Origin: Macrothele yani
Lineage: Eukaryota > Arthropoda > Arachnida > Araneae > Macrothelidae
DNA length: 64,000 bases
Direction: 5' to 3'
Assembly: GCA_039090855.1 (NCBI GenBank)
Contig: CM077005.1
Coordinates: forward strand, 80,100,607 to 80,164,606
Made by a program: the position numbers and the translations under genes. Under the pieces are notes generated by a model. The model ran no database searches. It was not told where the DNA came from and saw only the letters and a list, made by a program, of their open reading frames with translations. Of this stretch, positions 51,496-63,621 are shown one piece after another. Each line of letters begins with the position of its first letter. Within the stretch, counting starts at the first letter, position 1.

Positions 51496-54121
51496 AAGGA
51501 TAAAGTTGTAGAAGTTGAAAGTTCCTCTGACAGAGCTGCACGACTCGTTATCCAACTCTCGAGAAGATACCAGGCTCAGATTATTCAAACTTATGCACCC
51601 ACCACAAGTCATGCTGAAGAAGAAATTGAAGAATTTTATGAGGAAATTCGTCAACTAAATAATAAAGGTAAGCAGCACTTAAAGATAATTATGGGAGATT
51701 TCAATGCAAAAATAGGGCAACGGCATGAGAATGAAACTTCAGTAGGTAAATTCGGTCACGGCAACAGAAACCAGCGTGGAAATACTCTCGTAGAGTTTGC
51801 AGAGGCAGAAGGGTTTTTCTTCTTGAACTCCTTTTTCAAGAAAAAGCCACACAGGAAATGGACATGGAGACATCCAAATGGGACGACAAGTGAAATTGAT
51901 TTTATTATGTGTAACAAAAAATTCGTCATAGAAGACTGCAGTGTGCTAAACAAGTTCAACACAGGCAGTGACCATAGATTGGTGAGATGTAAGATGCACC
52001 TCAACACTAAACTCGAACGTAGCAAGCTCATAAGACAAACAAAATGTATTGACATAACCAACCTTAAAAAACACCATAATACCTTCAAATTGGAACTGAA
52101 GAACAGATTCTCTGCTTTAGAAGGCCTAACATCGGAAGAAGTGGATATTTCTGAAGTTAACAGAAAAGTAACCAAAGCTCTTATGGAAACAGCAACAAAA
52201 TTAGCTGGGTCTAAGAACAAATTGCACGTGAACAAATTATCAGGAAAAACCAAAATGTTGATGCAAAAAAGAAGAGTGATGAGGACAACTAAAGAAGATG
52301 TGACTTCCAAAGTGGAATATATAGAGCTATGCAAGACAGTACGAAAAAGTATCACTGAAGACGTAAGGAAATTCAACTGTGAACTAGTAAGGAAAGCAAT
52401 TGAAAACAACCAAAGCCTAAAGATAGCAAAGGGACATCTCAGTAAGGGGAAAAAACAGATTATGGCACTGAGAAAAGAAGATGGTTCTGTAACAAGAAAT
52501 AGAGGCGAAATTTTGACAAGAGTGAAAGATTTCTACTCCAAATTATATGAAAGGGGTGATACATGTACTCCAGACATCATGAAAGGTACCAGTACCAGAG
52601 TTCTTCCAGTCCTTCCAGCAGAAGTTGCACATGCAATCAAGAACATGAAGCGGGGAAAAGCTCCAGGAGAAGATGGAATTACTGTAGACATCATACAAGA
52701 AGCAAGTGGAGAAATCGAAACAGTACTCGCCCAAATTTTCACTCGATGCCTTAATGAAGGGAAAATTCCTGAGGATTGGAACAACGCTACAATGATCTTG
52801 CTACATAAAAAAGGTGACATTGAGGATCTCAGGAACTACAGACCTATCAGCCTCCTATCAGTGGTTTATAAAATATTCACTAAAGTTCTTTCACACCGCT
52901 TGAAGGTGACACTGGACATGGCTCAACCGAGAGAACAAGCTGGATTCAGGAGTGGCTACAGCACAATAGATCATATCCACGTACTGAGAGAACTAATTGA
53001 AAGAGCGAGGGAATATGAACTTCCATTGTGCATGGCTTTTATCGATTATGAAAAAGCCTTTGATTCGGTGAAACCATCAGCAGTTGCAATGGCTCTGAAA
53101 TCCTGCGGTATTGAAGATGCATACATTAATATTATTAATAACATCTATGAAAATGCAAGTGCAAAGATTCGGCTGTTTGAAAATACAACACACATAAAAA
53201 TTGGAAAAGGAGTGAGACAAGGTGACACCATATCTCCGAAGCTCTTTAATGCCACATTGGAAAATGTCTTTCAATCACTGAACTAGGAAAACAAAGGGAT
53301 AAAGATTAATGGAGATTATCTAACCCACCTTCGTTTTGCTGATGACATAGTCATTTTTGCAACTACCCCATCAGAGCTACAGAGTATGATCCAGGAACTT
53401 GCTGACAAGAGTAAAGAGGTGGGATTAAAAATGAACTTTCAGAAGACAAAAGTGATGTACAATGCTCTTACAAGAAATGAGGATTTATCGATTGATAGAG
53501 AAAAGCTGGAGATAACAGACACGTACGTTTATCTTGGACAGCAGATATCAAGTGAGGGTCACATTGGTGAAGAAATTAATCGGCGTACAAAATTTGCCTG
53601 GAGAGCTTTTGGAAGAAACAGCATAATTTTCAAGAGCAATATGCCATTATGTCTTAAAAGAAAAGTGTTTGATCAATGCATCCTTCCAGTGCTTACGTAT
53701 GGTGCAGAGACGTGGACCTTAACTAAAAGAGACATACAAAGGCTGCAGACAACTCAAAGCAGCATGGAGAGGTGCATGCTTGGTGTAACCAGGAGAGATA
53801 AGAAGAGGAACTCGTGGATCCGAAAAATGACAAGAGTGGAAGACATCATGATCAGAGTTAAATCCCTGAAATGGCAATGGGCTGGACATACTGCCAGAAG
53901 AACAGACCATCGATGGACAGCCGAAATTTTAGATTGGATTCCAAGGGACAGGAAAAGACCCAGAAGAAGACCACATGGAAGATGGGTGGATGAAATTCGA
54001 AAGTATGCGGGAGTGACATGGAGGAGACTGGCACAAGACAGACCGTTGTGGAGGAAACTTGGGGAGACCTTCGTCCAGCAGTGGATTGATAATGGTTGAC
54101 AATGATGATGATGATGATGAT
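51496..54121 (+). mobile_element. RTE-type non-LTR retrotransposon, 5'-truncated (copy 2)
   Basis: Over 95% identical by eye to copy 1 from its endonuclease core to the (ATG)n tail at about 54099-54121, but lacks the 5' UTR and the first ~85 residues. It lies inside the ZMYM1-like hAT. It is uninterrupted where copy 1 carries the antisense insert. Confidence 0.9.
51499..54099 (+). pseudogene. RTE endonuclease-reverse transcriptase, one in-frame stop
   Basis: The frame runs from DKVVEVESSSDRAARLVIQL through IIMGDFNAKIGQ, TSEIDFIM and NTGSDHRLVRC (endonuclease), then GKAPGEDGITVDII, RNYRPISLLS, FIDYEKAFDSV and GVRQGDTISPKLF. TAG at 53284-53286 replaces the Trp codon that copy 1 keeps (SLN-W-ENKG). 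The frame continues with LRFADDIVIF and the C-terminal domain to the stop at 54097-54099. A single nonsense change separates this truncated copy from a continuous frame. Upstream it is fused in frame to hAT sequence by the insertion. Confidence 0.9.
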
Positions 54122-54224
54122 ATGTACATACGAGGTTTTCGCCAGTGAACCAAATCCATGGAGCCTCCCTCCCCTAAGAAATTTCTGGCTACACCACTCA
54201 TATCACTGCCCCTAGTTTTCATCA

Positions 54225-55700
54225 TCTCACTGTATAGCACAGCATGGAAAACTGCTTGGTGACAGTGATTTTCTGAAGGCAGCTTTCTTAGCCACATTGG
54301 ACATGTCTTTTGAAGATTTTTTCAACAAGCAACAAACTATGAATAGAATTAAGGAAATGCCAGCCAGCAGGAATACTGCCAAAGATATAGTAACTAGAAT
54401 AATGAAGATGTTTCCGACCAAATTAAATCTGATTTGGAAAATGCCAATATGTTTGCAATATGTCTTGATGAAAGCACCAATATGACATCAAAAGCAAGGT
54501 TAGCCATTTTTGTTAGATTTCCTTGTGGAAATGTAATGAGGAAGAAATTAAGTAAATTGCCAAGTTTGCCAACTACAATCACAGGGAAAGATATAATGTG
54601 TGAAGTGAAGCAAGAATTTATAGTAAAAATGTTGACTTAAAATAAAATTGTGTTTGTGACTACTGAAGGTGTCCCAAATATGGTGGGTAAACAAAATGGG
54701 TTTATAAAACTTCTTGGCAAAGAAGTTCAGCACCCTATTTTGCAGTTCCATTGCATTTTGCACCAGGAAGCACTGTGTGCAAAAGCAAGTCTGAAGTGCT
54801 TTGAAAGTACACTCTCAGCGGTAACTAAAATTGTAAACTTCATATGTGCATGTGCTCTGAATAGTCGCCAGTTCTCTACGATGTAAGACAAGGTGGAATC
54901 ATAATATGGCGAACTTCTTACGTACAATAATGTTAGCTGACTGAATCATGGACAAGTGATCCACAGGTTTGTCAAGCTTTTGGATGAAATTTGCTTCTTC
55001 TTAACAGAAAAGCAGCAAGGATTCCTAGAACTCACAAATCCAATTTGACTGTGCAATTTAATGTTTTTCAGTGATTTTACAGCACTATACCATGATTTTA
55101 ATGAGGAATTTCAAGGAATGGGACACACTGCAAATAGGTTGTTTGAGATCATAAACTCATTTATGCACGAACTTGCAGTATTCTTCAGAGATGTTGAAAC
55201 AAAAAAACTTAAGTACTTTCCTTCACTTAGAGCACAACTTAAATTACTGTCACACACATATTTCGCTGATAACCTCAGTCCAGAAGACATAGAAAACATC
55301 CTTAAGAGGTATTTAGACATTTTAGAAAATTCAGAACAAATCTTCTCGGCACGATTTTCTCAGTTTCAAAATTTGGAGAAAAACATTGCAGTTCATCACA
55401 ATGCCTCATGTTGCTAAAATGAGAGCCCTTAATTTGACTTTTTCGAGTGGTTGGATATTGACAATTTGGGATTGGAGTTGATAGAATTTGAAGAGAGCTC
55501 TACATGGATGAACAAATTTGTCAAACTTGGTAAAGCATTGAAGAAAATTAAGTGTACTGTTAATGCTGAGTGTTTTACCCATAAGCCAGAGAACGTGATA
55601 CTTGAACAGTGGGGCGCTTCCACAGAAATTTTAAGCCATGAATGCTACTTACTTTGTTTGGATCATCATACAGCTGTAAGCAGCTGTTTTCTACAATGCA
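54225..55700 (+). pseudogene. hAT transposase (GTF2I-repeat/ZBED5-like), decayed
   Basis: Fragments in order: LDMSFEDFFNKQQTMNRIKE, SRNTAKDIVTRI, FAICLDESTNMTSKARLAIF, VTTEGVPNMVGKQNGFIKLL, FHCILHQEALCAKASLK, TAR-like SRQFS, ...GHTANRLFEIINSF, KLKYFPSLRAQLK and LELIEFEESSTWMNKF. These match the hAT-derived core of GTF2IRD2 and ZBED5 (LDEST, TDGAPAMVG, HCIIHQEALC). Stops at 54638 and near 54885, and further breaks, make it a pseudogene. The C-terminal FGST block is not seen here. Confidence 0.8.
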
Positions 55701-57220
55701 CTTTGTAAAAAAATGTGCAGATGCACTTAAGTCTGAAAAACCCACCATGCAGATGCACTTAAGTCTGATACAAGTCAGACACTGACTTGTTTCAGACTTA
55801 AGTGCATCTTGCATGATGTTGAAGACAACAGGTTATGAACCGAACATAAATGTGGCAAGTAGCATTCAGCAACAAGTTTCACACTAATATGATTACATAA
55901 GTATGTTTTTCAATTATCTTCTTACAAATTAAATCAGATTTAAACTGAAATTGTTTAGTCTTAAAACTCACTCCCTTACTTATTCAGTTAACATAATTTC
56001 TATGGTATTCACAAAAAAGTTTCATGATGAAATGTTATTTATATATAAAAAAAAAATGCAAACAAGAAATGGCACATGAGACACTTGATGGTAGTAAAGC
56101 AAATTTTAAGAGATACACTAGTTGGTAAAGGTTTGCCATCCCTGTTCTATACTACAACTACATGCATTTTTTTAAACATACTAAAAACACAGTTATTCTA
56201 CTATGTAAATGGTATGAAATTCAGATTAGCCATAATACCAAATTACCAGTACTACAATGAAATGATATTACCAAATTACTAATAAGGAATACATTACAAG
56301 AAGTACTACCCCCCCCCCCCATTCTCTGAAGAGAATATCATTGAATAACTAATGCATGATTGTTTTTAACACAAAACATCTGCCTACGTTTCAGAAAAAC
56401 TTACAGCTTGGTTGCTTGGATTAAAGTGAATTGATGGAGGGCAACCCTATGCCAAAATAAAAATAAAAACCTTCCATCTCCTACTTTCTGAGGAAGAGGA
56501 ATAACAAAATAATAACTCACAATGCATTTTCCTTCCCAACTTACCCTTTGACTTTTATCCAATAGCTACATGTGAACACACTACAGGTTATAAAACTTGA
56601 AAATATGTACCACTATTTTGAAGAGACAGTCAAAACCCATAAATAGTAAATCAGGAAAGTGCCATTTTGCTTTGCAAAAATCTATATCTCTGATGAACGA
56701 TGGCAAGAATTTTTATATATTGTAATATACTACACGGTTAGAAACATTAATTAAATACCTTCACAGCCACTCCCTCCCCCTCTTTTCTGGGGTGGAGGTG
56801 GGGGTTATAATAGGCATGGTTTTGGGGACACCTTTATTTACATGCAATCAATATTACCTATTTTCACCTTCAACAAAACTTACCGAAGTCACACATTGTT
56901 GCACCCCCCCCCCCCAATAAAACTCATGAAGAGCTGCACAGCCCCAATTTACAGTAAGAAATCTACCTAGAATGACAAAAAGGAATTACTTCTACATCAC
57001 AGGGCTTTTTGGTTATATGGTGGCAATTACATGTTTCTTCAAAATGAGGGTAAGCAACTAACTACATCCAAAGTACAATGTTAGGACTATGCTTTTGTTT
57101 TATTTTATCCACAGTGAACAGTACAAAACACTTCATTTCTAACCTACTCCATAAATGTTAGAAATATTAGTTACTTTATTAAAAATTCAAACAGTAATTC
57201 ACATGAAAAAAAAAAGTTAC
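55701..57220. other. POLR2B intron downstream of exon a, nothing recognised
   Basis: Contains a short inverted pair built on TGCACTTAAGTCTGA (about 55723-55806), C runs near 56311-56320 and 56906-56917, and AT-rich sequence. No gene is supported. Confidence 0.55.
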
Positions 57221-57407
57221 CTGAGATACACCAGCACGAGCTTGATGGGCCTTTTTCTGGTCACCCCAGTTACCTGTTGCCAGAGAATAGCGCAGTCCAT
57301 CTGTTATAATTCTTGTCTTTATAGCAAGTTCTAAATTGAAATCCTTTCCCCTATCAATGAATTTCTGGGCATACAGCCTTACTTCTTTGGTCAGTGACCT
57401 GAACAGC
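57221..57407 (-). CDS. POLR2B: POLR2B (RPB2) internal exon a
   Basis: This is the most upstream exon of the RNA polymerase II second-largest subunit seen here. It encodes 62 codons after one split-codon base and includes [16 protein letters not shown] and [20 protein letters not shown], which closely match animal RPB2. The 3' splice site is AG at 57408-57409 and the donor GTAACT follows the CAG codon at 57221, so the exon ends in phase 0. In the family this segment ends the protrusion and starts the fork near the active centre; RPB2 forms one side of the cleft in nuclear Pol II. The preceding exon (expected to encode a LAGPLLAFLFRG-like stretch) is not found up to position 64000, so it lies outside the window. 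Confidence 0.96.
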
Positions 57408-58916
57408 CTGTTATACAAAAAAAAAGTACAAAAGGATAAATATAAATACAGATGTGAAAAAAAAAATAGTTTTCCTGAAATCAAAAGAAATGATACTTCT
57501 GACTAGAAGAAAAGGTGATCAGACTGAATGCAGGAACTATCGTGGTATCAGCTAAATGAGTTTGATAGGGAAAGTGTTTGGAAAGGTCATCATTGATAAG
57601 GTATTAGTTAGGTCTTACATCCGAGAAAGTGTGGGATGTACAGAATGGCTTTATGCCTGGTAAGAGCGGCACTAAATAAATTTTTGCATTATATATATGA
57701 TGATCAAAAAGTATATGTCTGTTGGTAAGAAAGTTTTTGCTGCCTTCATAGATTTTGAGAAAGCTTATGACCATGTAAACAGGATAAATATTGTATTACT
57801 GGGAATCTGCTTAACCCTGTGAAAGCTATGTATGTGGCAGTAGAGCATGTGTACAAGTGAATGGTGTTTTACTGAAAGGATTTTCTATTAGTACAGGAGT
57901 CAGACAAGGTTGTGTAATGCCACCATGGCTGTTTAATATATTTACGGATGTGCGCATACCTGCCAACATTGGATAGATAGAGCCTTGTCAGTAGTAATTA
58001 GTATTATCGCACGTCATATATACACGCATTTTTACGAAACGATCCATCTCTTTGTGAAAAAGAAATACACACCATAACAAAACATTACAACAAACAAGGA
58101 CACTAATGAAACAAACTTAACACAAAGTTGACTACCCTGGTGAGAGCACGATAGATAACATTGTGAGATTTAATTTCGAAACTTCCACCAGTAAAAATCA
58201 ATCAGATGCATTCAGAATTTCACACTTGACAGATAAAAAATCCAAGCAAGTAAACGCACAGTACATAAACCTCCACTTACCATATGATCATACTGCCTCT
58301 GACATTGCAATTTATGACAAGATGAGACCAAAGAGGAAGAAATAAAAACAATGTTTTCACTGGGTGAAAAATTAAAACACATAGCAAGAATGCAGACTAC
58401 TGTCAGTTTGTCTTTTGTTGACTCTGTAGCTGCACAGCAACCACTGCTTAATTTTTTTTTCTGCTGATATCTTTCTCTCCCTATTTCTCCATTGTCACTT
58501 TTCTTTCTTTCCTTTTCTTTTCATGCCCTCCGATAACAATTTCATCCATCATACTGAAAGAACTTTCAGCCTGAGGACCATAAATGAGTGCATGATATCA
58601 AAGCTTTAGCTATTTTAGATAAATGCTGTAACTTTGAGAATATTGGTACTTTTGAACACCATTCAGCAATTTTTACAAATATTCCAACTTCACCTCTTCC
58701 GTTTTAGGGAATCTCCCCCTTCCTTATCAAGCTTGAATAAAAAAACTTATGGTACGGGTATTTGACAACACAGGAAAGTGGGAACATTGCGGCGGGTGGG
58801 AAGTGGATGTGGTGCTGGATTACGGGAGAAATTTTTTGCTCTGTCTGACTTCCGGTTTTGAAAATTTTTCCCCTTTGTTCAAGCTGAAATACAAATATTT
58901 AAGCAGTAAAATGTTA

Positions 58917-59594
58917 CTAGGGGTGTTCAAATGAAAAGGTACGAAACGTCATAAGAACGTAACCGTTAACATATTTGCCTATGCCGCTATGGGAGAACGT
59001 AGAGACACACCTAGGGATGCGATTGGAGTCGCCGGCGTGGATCGGAGCATGAGTGGGCGCCCGCATGCGCAGGAGAGAGCAGAGGCTCTTATAAAGCGTG
59101 CCGTCCAATTGACGCGGCAGTGCGTGTGAGGACAGGATGGCGTTCACATTGCAAAATTCGACTATTGAGGAGCAGCGAGGCGTTATCCGATTTCTGACAG
59201 CGGAAGGTGTTAAACCGGCCGCTATTCATCGCCGGATGGTGACCGTATACGCGCGTCCACACGTCTCCAGGGTCACGCACGCGGAACTGGCCAAGTTCCA
59301 GTGGGAGCAGCTTGACCATCCGCCCTACAGCCCGGACATGTCGCCCTGCGATTTCCATGTGTTTGGTCCCCTGAAAAATCATCTGAAAGGGAAGCGCTTC
59401 CACTCGGACGACGAAGTCAAGGACGCTGTGCAGGACTGGGTCTCGTCACTGCCGCAGGAATTCTGGGAACAAGGAATCCTTCGGCTCATTAATCAATGGG
59501 ATCGTTGTGCTACGGCCTATGGTGTATACTTTGAATAAAGTCTTCATTTATACCCACAGTGTCGTTTCGTACCTTTTCATTTGAACACTCCATG
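58917..59594 (+). mobile_element. Internally deleted mariner derivative
   Basis: The ends CTAGGGGTGTTCAAATGAAA and, inward from the right, CATGGAGTGTTCAAATGAAA are inverted repeats, with TA at 58915-58916 and 59595-59596. At 678 bp it is half normal size. Confidence 0.88.
59137..59538 (+). pseudogene. Mariner transposase with central deletion, open frame
   Basis: One uninterrupted 133-residue frame starts MAFTLQNSTIEEQRGVIRFL (HTH region with AIHRRM) and jumps directly to HPPYSPDMSPCDFHVFGPLK and the C-terminal region ending YGVYFE. The middle of the protein, including the first two catalytic Asp, is missing. The product would keep part of the DNA-binding region and the third catalytic Asp only. 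Confidence 0.85.
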
Positions 59595-60200
59595 TATTTA
59601 ACAATAATACTGGAGAAATTACGATTACAAAAAAAAATCTGAACTTCGTTGACCTTACGTTTTCAAAAGTTTCGTAAAAATGAATCCCCCCTATTCCCCC
59701 ACTACCTCCCCAAATATTTCTGTTCACTTGTGCATCGATCTCGCAAATGACCAAAAATAATAACGAAAAAGGCAGAATTTCTCGAATTCACGAAAGATCA
59801 CGAGGAAATTTCTGCGGCGTCCAACTTCTGTTTTCGCAAATTGTTGCCTACAGTTTCAAGATGAAATACAAACATTTTTGCAATAAAACGATATTTAACA
59901 AGACTACTACACAAAGGCAACATCGGAAGAAAAAAAAATTATGATTACAGCAAAAAATTTTACTCCTTTTAACTACCATTTTTTTAAGTTTTGAAACACG
60001 AAATACCATCCCCAGATGGTATTTCATAATAGCAAAAAAAAAAAAAAATATTAAACAAAATGAAAATTCATAGAATCCGTAGTTTCGACAGTGAGTTCCG
60101 TGGTCAAACAACTAAATCCGTAGAAACTATAAAAATTCCATAGTAGTTGGCAGGTATGCATGTGCATGCATGGTACTAAAATGGACAATACTGGTTTATG

Positions 60201-62662
60201 CAGAGATGCCAACATCTGAAAGAAGTCCTCAGTAGTCCATGTGCGTGGCGCCCGTAGTTCTTCCGTAGTGAAGTCAAGTCCCCACGTTAAAATTTGCAGG
60301 GTAGCATACGTATTTCCCAGAATACACTGCTACATTTTTAGCAACATGTTAATCTCGATCGGGGACAAAATTTTGCGACATAATAAGTCCCCTTAAAATG
60401 GGGGGAAAAACTTGAGTAAATACACAAAAAATACATACCATTTAAAAACTCCACCTTTTAATAAATATGCTATGTTAATAAATATCTTAGGTCAGAAGTG
60501 TGTGATGCCACAGACTTATGGTTATTCCTCATGTTTTTTAGAGTGAAAATGCCGACCGCAATCGCCTTTTCCGCCGTGTGCAATTTAAAAATCAACAGCA
60601 CGCGGGAAACAAATCCCATGGTTTTCGGATACCCGAGATGATTTTAGACACGGAAATTCTTGCGAATAACTCTCCTTGAATTTTTGACAACTTTTTTGCT
60701 TTTTAGATCCAAGAATATTAGTAGAGACAAGTGGCCATTTACCCGACGCTATTGCAAGTCAATTCGCACACGACAAACACAATGGGAGCAAAGACAGAAC
60801 AATTAACTTTGAAAGGTGTCATAGCTTTATTATGCGGATAAATAGAAAATTAGCATTAAATGCTTATGATACGAAAAAACTAATCAAAAAGTTATCTTAA
60901 ATTGTATAAATAAATCAATTCTGGAAAAAAAAAAAGGATAAAATAAAAAGGCAATGCAAATAAAATAAATTACAATAAAAATCCATGCAACGTTTCATTA
61001 ACAGAATAGAAGTTTTCTGCTAAGATGCGGGGAAGTAAAATGTCACAACTTAAAACGGAAGTGAGTAATGAAAGCAAATTCATCAAAAAGAAAAAAAGAA
61101 TTAAAACTGAAATTAAAAGATTCCCAATGAAGAATAATCTGGGGAAAACAATCTTTAAAACAAACTACTAAAGAAGAAAGAAAGTTCTTGTGAATCTGAC
61201 AAGATAAAATAAAACATCCCTTTGTTTAGCAGAACATTTTTACAAGAGAAAAAAAAAAAAAGAACTGCACTTCACAAATCTGTCAAAGTAACGTAAACAA
61301 TTAACCTCTCTGCAGACAGCAAGGGGCGTGGGAAAATAGGTCACAACTGGCGCACACACCCAGCAGCTAGAAAACGTCTCGCTGCAGCTGCAGTGAGCAG
61401 CTACTGCTGCTAGACATTTTTTTTTGGCTGGTTGCCAAAGACACGTGAAGAGATCTTCTCTTGCTCTGGACAGAATATACTGCACACGAAGAACAAACTC
61501 CCATGGAGCTAACATAAAACAGGCAATAATAGCGTCCACACATCCTGGTAGCTTAGTTATGTGCTCTGCCAGAAAAAAAAAAAACATTCAGGATTTCTTT
61601 GATTCACAATTGTTTCCTTCGATCTGATGACTATTTGCTCAGAGCAGTTTTTTTTTAGTTTTTTTTTTTTCTGATATCCCGCCTGCCCCTTATTTTAGTG
61701 AAACAAATATGCAATAGCAATTAATATTACTATTTAAATTACATTTTAGCAAAAAACACAAGATTCACTGAAACACGCGACAGCTGTAAACATGGAAATT
61801 CCAACGAATAGCATTCCTTGTACTGCTGCAAATTTTTTTTTTTTTCTTTTTTCACACCACTGGAACTGGAAGCCACTGAAGCACACTTCATAACTACAGC
61901 AATTCACGTCACACCACAACTAATCAACTTTCAACTTAACAACAAGAACAGAAAACGTGGAATCGACTCTAGTCTACCTCTGTCAACTTACATTAGTGGG
62001 CAGCGTTCATGACTGCCATGGAAAGGACCTCAGGTTCGATCCCTGGCAGGCACGAATGCTAGATCCACTAAATATCCGCCGTGCGTCGGATGGGCACATT
62101 AAGCCGTCGGACCCCCCCCCCTGTACTGGCCCTCCGGTAATAAATAAGGGCGTCTTCCGTGTTGCTTTCCTATCGGGCACTCTATACCAAATCTCCTAGC
62201 TTCCTATTTCAAAGGGTTGTTTAAGACCTGAGGTCAGACAATACCTTCCCAAAATCCTCTACATAAAAAAAAAAAAAAAAAACTTAAGTTAGTTCAGGAC
62301 GTGGTTAAGGTTTTCCTGAAGTTAACAGACGTCGTGCATTACGAACGCCATCCCACAGCAAGCCAGGTACAAAGTCACGTGATCATACAGAACGATCTCC
62401 ACTGCAACATTTCCGCTTGCTTGTCGGCCAGCCAAACATGCTTGCTGTGTGACGCCTTCGTGACGTTACCGCAAGAATCACTACATTTGACTATGCTTGA
62501 CTTTTTTTTTTTTTTTTATTATTCAGTAATTAAAAAAAAAAAAGTTTTCCGGAAATATCAGATTTTTGGAAAAATCCGTAGTTTTTCACACCTTCTCCAC
62601 AAGTCCGTAGTTTGAACATGATATCCGTAGAAACGGAGAATTCGTAGTACTTGGCATCTCTG
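60201..62662. mobile_element. Non-autonomous hAT element with CAGAGATGCCAA ends
   Basis: CAGAGATGCCAA at 60201 and TTGGCATCTCTG ending 62662 are perfect inverted ends, with TTTATG flanking both (60195-60200 and 62663-62668). Same family as 29489-32047, but with no transposase found. TCCGTAG motifs cluster near the right end (about 62575-62650). It contains a SINE of a second family. Confidence 0.85.
61997..62280 (+). repeat. tRNA-derived SINE, family 2
   Basis: A tRNA-like head (GGGCAGCG...GGTTCGATCCCTGGCAGGC, B box intact) is followed by a conserved-looking body (GGATGGGCACATTAAGCCGT) and a 17-base A tail. AACTTACATTAG before it (61985-61996) and AACTTAAGTTAG after it (62281-62292) form a target duplication with two mismatches. 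Confidence 0.82.
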
Positions 62663-63621
62663 TTTATGTCTTGATAACATCGGTGTGTGTAGATTGTGGT
62701 ATGTTGATGACATAGTAGTGTTGGCAGGGATCAAAAGTGAGTTGACACTATGTTGTTCCACATCTACAAAGTTTGTGTGAAATTCAAACTGAGTATAAAT
62801 AAGGGGAAACCCTACGTTATGGTGTTTGAGTGAGGAACTACTGTATTAGTACTGAATGCAAGATCAGTCTGAACAGCACAGAGATTGACCAGGTGAATGA
62901 ATTTGTACTTTTAGGAAGCATTCTTGCAGAGAAAACAAATCACATGGTGAAATTAGTAGGCGAGTGAATTCTTTTTTGAAAGTCAAAACTGCTTTAGGAA
63001 GATTTCACAGGAATGATGGGTTTTAAAGAAAATCCCAAATGGCTGCATATGAAAATGTAATTATTCCTACTCTGAAGTATGGCAGTAAAACCTGGATACT
63101 ACAGATGAGATGTAAGAGTCGTTTGTGTGATGGAGAGATGCATTACTTATTGGGAGTTTGTGGAAAGACATGCTGTGATCATGTGACGAACAAAGATGTG
63201 TAATGTAAGGAAAAATGTTAGTAACATGGAGACAAATATTCTTAGGTGGTTTGGCTACGTTGAAAAAATGAGTGAGTGATGAGATGCTTACTAAGAGAAT
63301 TTATTCGGCCCAAGTGGTAAGAAAGAAAGGTAGAGAAATGCCAAGAAAATCACGGGAGGACCAGATTCCGAAATGTCTGCAAAAGAAAAAAGATTATGAG
63401 TATGAAGTACAAGAGGTCTTTTGTGAGGCATGTGATGAATGTCAGTGAAGCTCGAGCCATGTGCTGAGTGAGATCACTGTAAATGGAGACGTTTGATACA
63501 TCAACAGTAAGTAAAATGAGTTCAGTTTTAAACATTAACCTGGCAGATGGACTTTCTTTGAGGAGCTAACCTCTAAATCTTAGAGAACAGCTTAATGATA
63601 CAAAGGTATGTATGTATGTAG

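Larger units (their letters stand above)
57954..60159. mobile_element. hAT-like element with GCATACCTGCCAAC ends
   Basis: GCATACCTGCCAAC at 57954 and GTTGGCAGGTATGC ending 60159 are perfect inverted ends, with ATGTGC flanking both (57948-57953 and 60160-60165). The ends share CA....TGCCAAC with the 29489 and 60201 elements, and the interior shares the 30.5-31.3-kb modules, so it belongs to the same broad family. No transposase core was found. A mariner derivative sits at 58917. Confidence 0.82.
57510..63621 (+). mobile_element. Non-LTR retrotransposon with (TATG)n tail, copy C3, split twice
   Basis: Homology with C1 and C2 on the plus strand lies at 57510-57953 (KGDQTECRNYRGIS, KVFGKVIIDKV, FIDFEKAYDHVN), a short piece at 60160-60200, and 62663-63621 (VCRLWYVDDIVVLAG, GEISRRVNSFLKVK, AAYENVIIPTLKYG). 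Elements at 57954-60159 and 60201-62662 separate them. The tail GTATGTATGTATG is at about 63606-63619. The reading is heavily broken. Confidence 0.8.

Noticed and set aside
50147..54198. Complete hAT element with right end at about 54198
   Set aside because: The inward-read GTGGTGTAGCCAG is only partly like the left end and no matching flanking duplication was seen; kept as a possibility only in the feature note.
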